Shown here: piece after piece, positions 23,501 through 33,747 of the stretch | Layout of the letters: each line of letters starts with the position of its first letter | Position numbering within the stretch: position 1 is the first letter of the stretch | NCBI RefSeq assembly: GCF_000003195.3 | Contig: NC_012871.2 | Span: forward strand, 64,099,802-64,163,801 | From: Sorghum bicolor | Lineage: Eukaryota > Streptophyta > Magnoliopsida > Poales > Poaceae | Length of the DNA: 64,000 nucleotides | Direction of reading: 5' to 3' | Translations under genes and position numbers: made by a program | Notes under the pieces: generated by a model | The model's input: only the letters and a program-made list of their open reading frames with translations | Database searches by the model: none | What the model was told of the DNA's origin: nothing

Positions 23501-26500
23501 TTGTGGAAGCTATACAGATTTTATTGTAGTTAATAAGCCCTGCTTCCTAAGCATTTCTTAGATAACTGTGCTAGTTAAATTTCTGTCATTAAAGGCCTTG
23601 GGTAGCCCAAGAGTTGTGCGGGTACCCAGGCAGCTAGTCTGTCTAATTAAAGCTCTAGTGAGCTGTTTGTAATCAATGCAATATCTGTCTTTCTCTATAT
23701 ATATGAAGGAGACGCCTGGGGCTAGTGGCCTCAAGGCTAATCAAAATCTGTGTTACCTCTAACATTTGGTACCAGAGCTAGGTTAGACACCAGAGAGCCA
23801 CGAGGCCAACTCCTCACCTCCTCCACCCATGTCGACCTCTGCTGAGCGCGTTGCCAGGCTCAAGGCCGCGCGTTTGAAGGCTGCAGAGGAAGCAGCAGCG
23901 CTGGCAGTCCAGGCAGCACAGCAGGCGGCGGCTGCGGCAGAGGCGGCAGCAAGGACGGCGCAGGAGCTGCGGGCCGAAATTGCTGCTGAGAAGGGAGAAG
24001 AAGAGGAGGAAGAGGAGGAAGAGGAAGAGGAGGACTTGAGGAGCCAGAGGACTCCATCGCGGGACAGGCGCCGTTCGCAGTCACCACTGCGTAACAGAAG
24101 GCGTCGTGGCGGCGGCCGCTATGAATCACCGCAAGGCAGGGTGGTTTACCGCGACTCCGGCAGCAGCACATCATGGCCAATGCTGGACAAGACAAATTAC
24201 TATGAGTGGAGCCAGACGATGAAGCTCAGGATGCAGGCGCGCGATCTCTGGGAAGCTGTCGAAGGAGGCCCAGTGCAGTACCGCGACGACAGGCGAGCCT
24301 TGGAGGTGATTGTCGCGTCTGTGCCCAAGGAGTTGGGGCTCCCGCTCCTTGACAAGGCGACAGCAAAGGAGGCATGGGATGCCATCGCTGCGACTCGAAT
24401 CGGTGTGGACAGGGTCCGCCGAGCGATGTTGCAGCGGCTGCGTCGGGAGTGGGAGAACATGGATGTCAAGCCTGGCGAGCCGGTGGAGGATTTTGCCCTG
24501 CGGCTGTCAACTCTGCACCAGCAGCTTGTTCTTCATGGTGACAGGGACATCGACGAGAAGCGTGTTGTGGAGAAGTTTCTGCGCACGGTGCCTGCCAAGT
24601 ACGCGCAGATTGTTGTCGCCATCGAGCAGTTCCTCGATTTCGAGGCACTCTCGCTTGAGGAGGTGACAGGAAGGCTCAAGGCGGTGGATGAACGTGAAGC
24701 GCAAGCTGTGACAGAGCCGGTGTCCGTCAACGGCAAGCTGCTGTACACCGAGGAGCAGTGGCGTGCACGTTTGAAGAAGGAGAAGCAAGGCGCAGAAGAA
24801 GCTGGCGGTTCTGGTTTCAAGAACCAGCATGGCGGACGCGGCCGTGGTGGTGGACGCGGACGAGGCAGAGGTGCTGGCCGTGGTGGCGGACGTGGAGAAG
24901 GCAGAGGCGCTGGCCGTGTTGGCCCCAACACCTGCCTCAACTGCAACCAGGAAGGCCACTGGGCACGTGAGTGTCCCCAGGCACGCCGTGAAGATGCAGA
25001 GCGCGGCGGAGGGGGAAACCGTGCTGGCCGCGGTGGTGGCAACCGTGGTGGAGGTCGTGGCGGCGGAAATCAGGCTGGGCAGCGTGGTGGGAACCAAGGA
25101 AGGCATGAGGCGCGCGCCCAGTACGCTGAGTGCGATGAAGATGGTGCTCTGTTTCTGGCACATGGCTTCATCAGCTTGGAACAGAGCACGCCGGCGCACA
25201 GCTACATGGCGCAGCACGTCGAGTTCTCTGAGCCACGCGCTCGCGCCTACCTCGGCGTGGACGAAGAAGAGGTGGACAGCGGCTGGTACCTGGACTCCGG
25301 CGCGACGCATCACATGACCGGGCGCCAAGAGCTCTTTGCTGATCTGAACACTGGCGTTCGAGGAACGGTCCGGTTCGGGGATGCGTCGAAGGTTGAGATC
25401 AAGGGCGTCGGGTCTATTGTTTTCCAAGCCAAGACCGGTGAGCAGAGGGTTCTTCATGGCGTCTATTTCATTCCGGCGCTGAAGAACTCTATCATAAGTC
25501 TGGGACAGCTTGATGAAGGAGGGTCCAAGGTTGAGATTGATGATGGCGTGCTTCGCATCTGGGACAAGAGTCGCCGTCTGCTCGCCAAGGTACGCAGAGG
25601 GAAGAATAGGTTGTATATTCTGCATCTTGAGGCTGCACAACCTGTCTGTCTCGCGGCACGCAAGGATGAAGAGGCGTGGTGGCAGTGGCATGAGCGTTTC
25701 GGCCATCTGCACTTCGATGCACTCCGGCGACTCAGCAAGGAGGAGATGGCGCGCGGGATGCCGGTGGTCGACCATGTTGAGCAGGTGTGTGACACCTGCG
25801 TTACCACCAAGCAGAGGCGGCGTTCCTTTCCGGCTGCAGCAGCATACCGTGCCCAGAATCAGCTTGAGCTGGTGCATGGTGACCTGTGCGGTCCGGTCAC
25901 GCCAGCGACACCGGCGGGCAACCGCTATATCTTGCTGCTTGTCGATGACGCCACCCGCTTTATGTGGGCTGTGCTGCTGCCATCCAAGGACGCAGCAGCA
26001 GAAGCAATCAAGAAGGTTAAGGTGGCAGCAGAGGTGGAAAGCGGGCGCAAGCTGAAGGTCCTGCGCACTGACAATGGCGGTGAATTCACCGTCGCAGAGT
26101 TTGCTGCATACTGCGCTGATGAAGGTATTAAACGGCATTACAGTGCCCCTTATTCACCGCAACAGAACGGTGTTGTTGAGCGCAGGAACCAAACAGTGGT
26201 GGCCATGGCACGAGCTCTGCTCAAGCAACGCCAGATGCCCTCTCGGTTTTGGGGGGAGGCTGTGATGACGGCTGTACACATCCTGAATCGATCCCCGACG
26301 AAGGCGCTGAAGAATGTCACTCCTTATGAAGCGTGGCATGGTCGGGCACCAACAGTCGGCCACCTCAAGGTCTTTGGCTGTGTGGCTTATACCCGGCGAC
26401 TTACTCAGCTTCGCAAGCTCGATGATCGCGGAGAGGCTGGCGTGTTTATCGGCTATGCGGAAGGGGCCAAGGCATACCGTATCTATGATCCAGTGTCCCA

Positions 26501-29500
26501 GCGCGTGCGTGTCAGCCGTGATGTGGTGTTCGACGAAGGCCGCGGCTGGGACTGGGCATCACCAGCAGCAGGCACACCGGAAGCAGCGGGCAGTGAGTTT
26601 TCTGTTGAATTCCCATGGGCGGAGGAACTCCCTGAAGCAGGAAGTTCAGCGTCACCTTTACTATCTCCTCCGCCACATCCTGCATCGCCTGGTTTCTCTC
26701 CGGTGGATGCAGGAGAGCCTGCAGCAGAAGCAGAGGAGCCCGCAGCGGAGGCAGAGGCGCCTGCGTCACCCAGAACACCTACACCAGCTCCAGCAAGTCC
26801 TCAGGTTGAGCATGTGACTCCCCTGGAAGATGATGATGAAAGGGTGGATGCCTACCATGACGATGAAGAACTCCGCTATCGGAAGATTCATGACATTATT
26901 GGTGATCAGCCAACCCCTCCGCCAGCGCAGCGGCTGTTTGCAGAACTTAATCTCACCCATTCTGGTGAGCCTATAAGCTATGAAGAAGCCAAAGATGATC
27001 CAGATTGGCAAGCAGCGATGAAGGAGGAGCTGAGATCAGTAGAGCGGAATGGGACTTGGGAACTTGTTTCTCCCCGTCCTGGTCACCGTCCCATTTCACT
27101 AAAATGGGTGTTTAAGCTGAAGAAGGATGAACATGGAGCTGTAATTAGGCACAAGGCAAGACTTGTGGCCCGTGGTTTTGTGCAGCAGGAAGGAGTTGAC
27201 TATGAAGATGCTTTTGCACCAGTTGCAAGGATGGAATCAGTGCGTGTTTTGCTTGCCTTAGCAGCACAAGAGGGATGGGCAGTACATCACATGGATGTGA
27301 AGTCTGCATTTTTGAATGGAGAACTCCAGGAGGAGGTTTATGTTACACAGCCTCCAGGTTTTGCTGTAACAGGAGAAGAGAAGAAAGTGTACAGGCTGCA
27401 CAAGGCCCTGTATGGCCTGAGACAGGCTCCTCGGGCATGGAATGCCAAGCTTGACTTCACTCTCAAGCAGATGGGTTTTGAGCAGAATGTGTATGAAGCT
27501 GCTATGTACAGAAAGGGATCAGGTGACTCCTTACTGGTAATTGGAGTCTATGTTGATGATTTGATCATCACAGGAGCCAATCAGCAGAAGATTGAAGCTT
27601 TCAAGGCAAAGATGAAGCAAACCTTTGAAATGAGTGATTTAGGTCTTCTGTCCTTCTATCTGGGAGTTGAGGTGAGACAATCAGAAGGGAACATCACTCT
27701 GAAGCAAACCCATTATGCTAAGAAGATACTTGAGCTTGGTGGTATGACAGGTTGTAATCCAGCCACCACACCCATGGAAGAAAGGCTGAAATTGAGCAAG
27801 GAAAGCACAGCAAAAGAAGTAAATCCAACTCAGTACAGAAGACTGGTTGGCAGTTTGAGATACCTAGTGCACACCAGACCAGATTTGGCTTTTGCTGTAG
27901 GGTATGTTAGCAGATTTCTGGAGAAGCCAACAACTGAACATTTTCAGGCTGTGAAGAGGATCTTGAGATACCTGGCTGGTACTCTAGATCATGGGCTTTG
28001 CTACACCAGATCAACAGGCAAAGCAAGGTTTGTGGGTTACAGTGATTCAGATTTGGCTGGAGATGTTGATTCAAGCAAAAGCACGACTGGATGTTTGTTC
28101 TTCCTTGGAACCAGCCTGGTCAGCTGGCAGTCTGTCAAACAGAGAGTTGTTGCTCTGTCTAGCTGTGAGGCTGAATATGTGGCGATGACAACAGCTGCAA
28201 CCCAAGCTTTGTGGTTGTCAAGACTGTTTGCAGATTTGTTGGGAAGAAAAGTTGAAGTGGTGGAACTCAGAGTAGACAATAAGTCTGCTCTGGCTTTGGC
28301 AAAGAATCCTGTTTTCCATGACAGGAGCAAGCATATTAGAATCAAGCATCATTTCATCAGAGATTGTGTGGAAGATGGTAGCATCAAGACAGAGTTCATT
28401 CCCACTGCAGATCAGCTCGCTGATATACTGACTAAAGCTTTGGGCAAAACCAAGCTGGAAGAGATGAGGAGCAGGATTGGGATCAAGGAGATCAAGATTA
28501 ATTGAAGCAGGCCTTAGGGGGAGAAATGTAGTTAATAAGCCCTGCTTCCTAAGCATTTCTTAGATAACTGTGCTAGTTAAATTTCTGTCATTAAAGGCCT
28601 TGGGTAGCCCAAGAGTTGTGCGGGTACCCAGGCAGCTAGTCTGTCTAATTAAAGCTCTAGTGAGCTGTTTGTAATCAATGCAATATCTGTCTTTCTCTAT
28701 ATATATGAAGGAGACGCCTGGGGCTAGTGGCCTCAAGGCTAATCAAAATCTGTGTTACCTCTAACATTTATTTCTTCGTCTACGCAGTACATGGATACTT
28801 CTGCAAAAGATCATTTGTAGTTATTTTTATACTTGAGAATTGCTTAGGTCCTGATTGATGCGATTTATACATGAGCTTTCTTTGCTTGGTTCTACATATA
28901 TGTATGGCTTGCTCTGTTCTACCTCCAGAAATTTATGGCTTCATCAATCTAATAACAATGCCAAACATATGCTCCAGTTATTGAGTGCACTGGGATTCCT
29001 GACAATGGCAGAAGAATTTTCCGTGCTAGATTTTCATCTGTTACTGAGAAAGACATATTGACCGCCATGGATAATCTTGTTCTGCCAAACAAAGATGAAG
29101 CGCTATCAGTGGATGCTCGCCAAGAAATTGACTTGAAGGTTGGAGTAGCATTTACTCGATTTCAGACTCGATATTTCCAAGGAAAATATGGAAACCTTGA
29201 TTCAAGAGTGATTTCGTAAGCTCCCCATCTCTTTTCATGATTCAAATTTCTTTAACCAACTGCATATTGAATTCTTCTTTTTTATTAAAGACGCGCTATC
29301 AGGTATCTACAATCTTCAAATACCTTTTGTCTGTGAACCTTTTTATTCTTTATTCAAATCATTATAACAATATCTTTTACATTTGCTCTGCCGCTGTCTT
29401 TTAATAATATTTTTCAGAACTGATTTAAGTTTGGTTTTCCTTTGTAAATCAGGTATGGTCCATGCCAAACACCTACACTTGGATTCTGTGTACAACGCTA

Positions 29501-32500
29501 TCAGCAAATCACCACATTCAAACCAGAGAAATTCTGGTCCTTGAAAACGTATATTATCAAAGATAGTGATGAAATACAGCTAGAATGGGACCGGAAGAAA
29601 CTTTTTGATTTTGATGTGAGGTCATCATGTATCCGAGTGATTTAGCTGTATTCTTCCAAATGTTCTTACCATTTTCCTTAATTAAAAATACAGGTCACTG
29701 TAATGTTCCAGAAGATGGTCATCAGTGATGGCTCTCTAAAAGTAGCAGATGTGTCAGTGAAGGAGGAGTGCAAAACCCGTCCATCTGGCCTTAATACAGT
29801 TAATATGCTTAAGGTAGCATAGCTCTTACCTCTTAGAGTAACCATATGTTTTCCTTAGCTCTCCTTATTAATTTTGCCTTGTTATCTTCAAATCTCACTT
29901 TGTGCTTGCCTGGGAGTGTAATCTTTGTTCAGTTTCATTTGAAACTTGGTGTGTTCTTACACTGTTCTACTGGTGTGTACTGTTATCATATGTTACGTCA
30001 TGATGATCTTGATTGAAATCTGATACCCAAGATGTTCCTGTTGGGTTATGACTTGATGGTATTGATATGGCAAAGGACATCTGCTCCTTATATAAGAGTA
30101 GAGTAAATTTTGTTTACTTAAATACTTAATACTCTTCTCATCTCAGGTTGCATCAAGTGCGCTTGGTATTGGACCTCAGACAGCCATGCACTTGGCGGAG
30201 CGGCTGTACACTCAAGGATTCATCAGGTTTTCAGAAATGAACCTTGAAATAGTGCTATATTTTGCATTGAATCTTGTCTTATGTTATATGGGAAATGTTG
30301 GTATACCAGAAACCTTATTGAAGTCAGCATGGGGTTATCTGCAATATGAAATGATGCATGACATTTCCTTGTATTTTCTGGTATCTTTTTATCATATGAA
30401 TAGGACTAATTGACAAAAATCTGTAATAGAGGTTGTTAGTTTTGTTTGTTCAACTAGGCGTACTATGTGTTCCTAAGAGCTTTAGCAGACCCCTTTATGT
30501 TTTTTTTGAGGTTAGAACTGATGTAGACTTTGACCGAACTGAGGCCTTGGTCACTAGTTATGAGTTAATTTGTCATTTCACAAGTTCTTGCTATAGTAAA
30601 TGTGTGATTTTGTTAAGTACTACTATACCTGTTCTTGCCATACCCCCCCCCCATGATACCAAGTTATTCATGTAGACCTTATCCTTTTTGAGGTATCATA
30701 CTATCATTTATGGTTGAGCCTTGCATTACACCCTGTAATGCCATCTTAAGTGCACATGATAATGACTCTAGTTTAAGCTCAAAATTTTCTAACCAAACTA
30801 GAATGTTATTTCTGTTAGACTTAATTTGGTACAAAATTTTTTTACCCTGCAGTTTAAAACTCCTTAGATTTTTTAGCAGAAAAAGAGTTTTTGAACAGGA
30901 AAACTCCTTACATAGGTGATGCTGCTGGCTGTTAGCACTAATGGCTATCTTTGCACAGTTATCCTCGTACAGAGAGCACGGCATATCCATCATCATTTGA
31001 TTTTCGAGGTGCACTTGCTGCACTATTAAATAATCCTCTATGGTCCAATGATGTCCGGACATTACTGGATGCTGGTTTTGTTAAGCCTCGTCAAGGTCAT
31101 GATGCTGGGGACCATCCTCCAATCACTCCAATGAGGTCAGCAACAGAAGCAGCTCTGGGAACTGATGCTTGGAGGCTGTACCAATACATATGCCAGCACT
31201 TCATTGGAACTGTTAGTCCTGATTGTAGATATACAAGGTAGTTTGTCCCTTTATTGTTTCATATAGCTAGATAAATCATTTGTTTCTTTTTTTCTGTCAC
31301 AGTTCACAAGCTTCTTATAAATTATAATAAACTGTAAGTATGCTAGTTATTGATATTTCCTTGTACTATGCCCTTATCTAGATATCTAATGTTTTTCTAC
31401 TATTTGAAATGCAAGCATGTCATGTAATTCAATGATTTTTGCATTGTTGATTTTCGATTAAATTCAATAGTTGGTCATAAAGGAATCCATCAGTAAATAC
31501 CCCTTTCTAAAACATGATTTTCAGGACTGCCATTGAGTTCACTTCAGGTGGAGAAACTTTCCACTGTGTTGGGTATCGAGTCACTTCTAAAGGATTTACT
31601 TCTATCATGCCATGGCTGGCTATCAGTGAGAATAGTCTTCCTGCATTTAAAAAGGGAGACTCTGTTAGTATTCATAAGGTTGACATATATGAGGTAAGGC
31701 TGATCAGTTTGCTCAAACAACATGTACTTACCTTTTATCAGGATATGATGTTGATCAATCATAATTGTTTGTTGAAGGGAAGCACTACACCACCTGATTA
31801 CCTCACTGAAAGTGAATTGATCTCTCTCATGGAGAAGAATGGCATAGGTACAGATGCATCAATTCCTGTACATATAAACAACATTTGTGAACGTAATTAT
31901 GTTCAGGTTAGTTGTTTTCCATGAAACTTCGGAGCATCATATACTGTGAATTTTTACATGCAAGTCTATGCTTAAGTATGTAAATGTACCAAAAACCTGA
32001 ATGCATCTACTTACTTTCTCGAAGGTGAATTCTGGAAGAAGGTTAGTACCGACACCCCTGGGAACTACATTGATAAGAGGGTATCAGTGTATTGATGCTG
32101 ATCTCTGCTTGCCAGATATCAGAAGCTTTATTGAGCAACAGATTACTCTAATTGCAAAAGGCAAAGCTGATCATCTTCGAGTTATTCAACATGTTATTCA
32201 GCAATTTATGAAAAAGTATTCTTACTTTGTGAAAAAGGTAATATATTTTATTGATAATCTATGAGACTGTTGCTGTCTTCTATGGTATTTGGGGAAGTTT
32301 AAATTCATGATCTTTTGGGATGCTTTAGCTTCATTTGAAGTTGTAGCAAGAATGAATCCTCCAAAATTGTCGAGTACTTTACATTTGCAGATATCTTTAT
32401 TCTTCCAGTTTTAAAGCATGTTTAAGATTTCCTGTTCTTAACAACCAAAATTCATTGATACAAGACATCAGTTGTGTATTGCTATAATGCTATTTCAACT

Positions 32501-33747
32501 TGTTTCTTGCAGATTGAAAACATGGATGCGCTGTTTGAGGCACAGTTTTCACCTTTGGCAGACTCTGGCCGCTTACTAAGCAAGTGTGGAAAATGTGGTC
32601 GGTATATGAAGTACATTTCCACTCAGCCAATGAGGTTGTATTGTATAACTTGTGAGGATGTCTATTATCTTCCTCAGAATGGTTCAATTAAGGTAATTAC
32701 TTTAATATCATATATTGGAAATTTACCTTTTTTTTTTCTTGAATCAGTTGCTTTACTTCCATGTATGGTTCATGAGAATTGAACCAGTGGACCATGTATT
32801 GGAATCAAGCAACACTTAATACTTTCTGGCCAGAATTTCCTTTCAGAGTTGTGTGTGTGGGTGTGTGTGTGTGTGGGGGGGGGGGGGGTGCTTGATCCCA
32901 TACTTGTGATTTTAGTTTTTTCATAATTGTCATAACTTGCAATGTATTCCATCTCTTTGCCCTAATTTTTTGTTCATCACTTTGTTTCATGCTAGGTTGT
33001 ATTCTACAAGCATGTATCCCGTTATCCTCTGTGCTTTATTATGACAAGCTCAGTTTATGTCTACTCTGTGATTAATAATTCTATTTTTTCCAGCTTTACA
33101 AAGAAATCATATGCCCTCTTGATGGTTTTGAGTTGCTTCTGTTCTCGATGGTGGGACCTGATGCAAAATCTTTCCCATTGTGCCCTTTTTGCTATAATTG
33201 TCCTCCATTTGAAGGCATCGACAAACTCTTTGGTGCTCTCAAGCTTGATGACACTGGCAAGGTTGGGAAAGGGGCTGGCATGCCATGCTTCCTTTGCCCT
33301 CACCCAACATGCAAGCAATCTATGATCACTCAGGGAGTTTGTGCTTGTCCTGAGTGTAGTGGTACCCTGATTCTTGATCCAGTTAGTGCACCCAAATGGC
33401 GGCTTTACTGCAACATGTGTAATTGCATTGTATTACTCCCACATGCTGCTCACAGGATCACCACTACAGATAAAAAATGCCTAACATGTGAATCTACTAT
33501 CATTGAAGTTGATTTCAACAAGAAAACCACCCCTCTTCAAGATGGAGCTACATTGCATGAGGGCTGTATCTTGTGTGATGATCTGTTGCATTCACTGATT
33601 GAAATGAAGCATGGTAAATCATTCTTTATGCGGAGAGGTAGAGGCAGAGGCAGAGGGAGAGGCCGGGGCAGAGGGAGCAGTCGTGGCAGAGGAAGACTAG
33701 GGAACTCAAGGTATGATGATCCTAAAATGAGCTTCCGGGATTTTTGA
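20564..33747 (+). CDS. TOP3B: DNA topoisomerase 3-beta
   Basis: Fifteen exons: 20564-20584, 20715-20771, 22219-22322, 22607-22700, 23200-23299, 28978-29215, 29453-29615, 29694-29813, 30147-30226, 30959-31237, 31525-31693, 31778-31906, 32025-32237, 32513-32692 and 33094-33747. All phases agree; 866 residues. The Toprim part shows [12 protein letters not shown] (from residue 8) and LDCDREGEN (114-120, metal-binding acidic residues). SYPRTEST carries the catalytic tyrosine at 327, the residue that forms the 5'-phosphotyrosyl link in type IA enzymes. Cysteine pairs (CGKCG at 614, LYCITC, CPFCYNC, CPHPTC, CPEC, LYCNMC, CLTC) form zinc ribbons, and an RG-rich tract (829-850) ends the protein. Zinc ribbons plus RG box mark TOP3-beta, not TOP3-alpha; in animals this tail binds RNA and pairs with TDRD3. 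Intron 5 (5.7 kb) holds a full copia element; intron 2 a hAT-like element. Confidence 0.93.
20972..21751. mobile_element. hAT-like non-autonomous element in TOP3B intron 2
   Basis: Left end CAGTGGCGGAGCTAG and right end TAGCTCCGCCAGTG are inverted. The flanking octamers CCTGGGAG and CATGTGAG agree at 6 of 8 positions, which fits an old 8-bp hAT target duplication. Length 780 bp. No transposase domain is visible in the open frames. Confidence 0.6.
23525..23764 (+). repeat. 5' LTR of the copia element
   Basis: 240 bp, TG...CA ends. Contains TCTCTATATATATGAAGG (about 23694-23710), a plausible TATA region for the element's own transcript. The right part GGGCTAGTGGCCTCAAGGCT precedes the CTCTAACA end. 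Confidence 0.95.
23767..23778 (+). other. Primer-binding site of the copia element
   Basis: TGGTACCAGAGC lies 2 bp after the LTR. It matches the usual TGGTATCAGAGC complement of plant initiator-Met tRNA except at one base (T to C). Confidence 0.85.
23829..28505 (+). CDS. Copia gag-pol polyprotein, 1558 aa, intact
   Basis: Single frame without stops. Residues 1-75 are Ala-rich and Glu-rich (coiled-coil like). A gag domain of the UBN2 type follows ([18 protein letters not shown], about 115-330). A Gly/Arg-rich stretch surrounds a CCHC zinc knuckle ([15 protein letters not shown], from 369). Protease shows DSGATHHM (489). Integrase has [12 protein letters not shown] (621) with CDTCVTTKQ, then HGDLCGP, DNGGEF (748) and [11 protein letters not shown]. 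Reverse transcriptase has YVDDLIITG (1241), and RNase H has SDSDLAGD (near 1405) and [10 protein letters not shown]. All key acidic residues are visible. Third-codon positions are GC-rich up to about 26900 and AT-richer after, so the two halves differ in composition. It makes the proteins for reverse transcription and integration of the element. Confidence 0.96.
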   Translation: MSTSAERVARLKAARLKAAEEAAALAVQAAQQAAAAAEAAARTAQELRAEIAAEKGEEEEEEEEEEEEDLRSQRTPSRDRRRSQSPLRNRRRRGGGRYESPQGRVVYRDSGSSTSWPMLDKTNYYEWSQTMKLRMQARDLWEAVEGGPVQYRDDRRALEVIVASVPKELGLPLLDKATAKEAWDAIAATRIGVDRVRRAMLQRLRREWENMDVKPGEPVEDFALRLSTLHQQLVLHGDRDIDEKRVVEKFLRTVPAKYAQIVVAIEQFLDFEALSLEEVTGRLKAVDEREAQAVTEPVSVNGKLLYTEEQWRARLKKEKQGAEEAGGSGFKNQHGGRGRGGGRGRGRGAGRGGGRGEGRGAGRVGPNTCLNCNQEGHWARECPQARREDAERGGGGNRAGRGGGNRGGGRGGGNQAGQRGGNQGRHEARAQYAECDEDGALFLAHGFISLEQSTPAHSYMAQHVEFSEPRARAYLGVDEEEVDSGWYLDSGATHHMTGRQELFADLNTGVRGTVRFGDASKVEIKGVGSIVFQAKTGEQRVLHGVYFIPALKNSIISLGQLDEGGSKVEIDDGVLRIWDKSRRLLAKVRRGKNRLYILHLEAAQPVCLAARKDEEAWWQWHERFGHLHFDALRRLSKEEMARGMPVVDHVEQVCDTCVTTKQRRRSFPAAAAYRAQNQLELVHGDLCGPVTPATPAGNRYILLLVDDATRFMWAVLLPSKDAAAEAIKKVKVAAEVESGRKLKVLRTDNGGEFTVAEFAAYCADEGIKRHYSAPYSPQQNGVVERRNQTVVAMARALLKQRQMPSRFWGEAVMTAVHILNRSPTKALKNVTPYEAWHGRAPTVGHLKVFGCVAYTRRLTQLRKLDDRGEAGVFIGYAEGAKAYRIYDPVSQRVRVSRDVVFDEGRGWDWASPAAGTPEAAGSEFSVEFPWAEELPEAGSSASPLLSPPPHPASPGFSPVDAGEPAAEAEEPAAEAEAPASPRTPTPAPASPQVEHVTPLEDDDERVDAYHDDEELRYRKIHDIIGDQPTPPPAQRLFAELNLTHSGEPISYEEAKDDPDWQAAMKEELRSVERNGTWELVSPRPGHRPISLKWVFKLKKDEHGAVIRHKARLVARGFVQQEGVDYEDAFAPVARMESVRVLLALAAQEGWAVHHMDVKSAFLNGELQEEVYVTQPPGFAVTGEEKKVYRLHKALYGLRQAPRAWNAKLDFTLKQMGFEQNVYEAAMYRKGSGDSLLVIGVYVDDLIITGANQQKIEAFKAKMKQTFEMSDLGLLSFYLGVEVRQSEGNITLKQTHYAKKILELGGMTGCNPATTPMEERLKLSKESTAKEVNPTQYRRLVGSLRYLVHTRPDLAFAVGYVSRFLEKPTTEHFQAVKRILRYLAGTLDHGLCYTRSTGKARFVGYSDSDLAGDVDSSKSTTGCLFFLGTSLVSWQSVKQRVVALSSCEAEYVAMTTAATQALWLSRLFADLLGRKVEVVELRVDNKSALALAKNPVFHDRSKHIRIKHHFIRDCVEDGSIKTEFIPTADQLADILTKALGKTKLEEMRSRIGIKEIKIN
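28516..28526 (+). other. Polypurine tract of the copia element
   Basis: AGGGGGAGAAA directly abuts the 3' LTR, the place where plus-strand DNA synthesis is primed. Confidence 0.85.
28527..28766 (+). repeat. 3' LTR of the copia element
   Basis: 240 bp, apparently identical to 23525-23764 on direct reading. Followed by the TTTAT target duplication. Confidence 0.95.
32850..32888. repeat. (GT)n followed by a 14-base G run
   Basis: Lies in TOP3B intron 14. GTGTGTGTGG-type repeats run into 14 consecutive G on the plus strand. Confidence 0.85.

Larger units (their letters stand above)
23525..28766 (+). mobile_element. Complete Ty1/copia LTR retrotransposon in TOP3B intron 5
   Basis: 5242 bp in the same orientation as the host gene. 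It has two 240 bp LTRs that begin TGTAGTTAATAAGCCC and end CTCTAACA. I found no difference between them by eye. It is flanked by a perfect 5-bp duplication TTTAT (23520-23524 and 28767-28771). A primer-binding site, polypurine tract and one uninterrupted gag-pol frame are present. Domain order (integrase before reverse transcriptase) places it in Ty1/copia. It is structurally able to be autonomous and must be very young. Host exons on both sides still splice in phase on paper. Confidence 0.96.

Noticed and set aside
24507..26138. 543-codon open frame on the minus strand
   Set aside because: It lies wholly antisense to the copia gag-integrase frame, has no domain features and is explained by the GC-rich codon use of the sense frame.
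23300..28977. TOP3B as a gene destroyed by the retrotransposon
   Set aside because: Donor at 23300 and acceptor before 28978 are intact and join in phase to give the family's continuous sequence, so the element is intronic.
20564..33747. Topoisomerase 3-alpha as the identity
   Set aside because: The C-terminal zinc ribbons plus RG-rich tail, and a total length of 866 residues, match the beta form.
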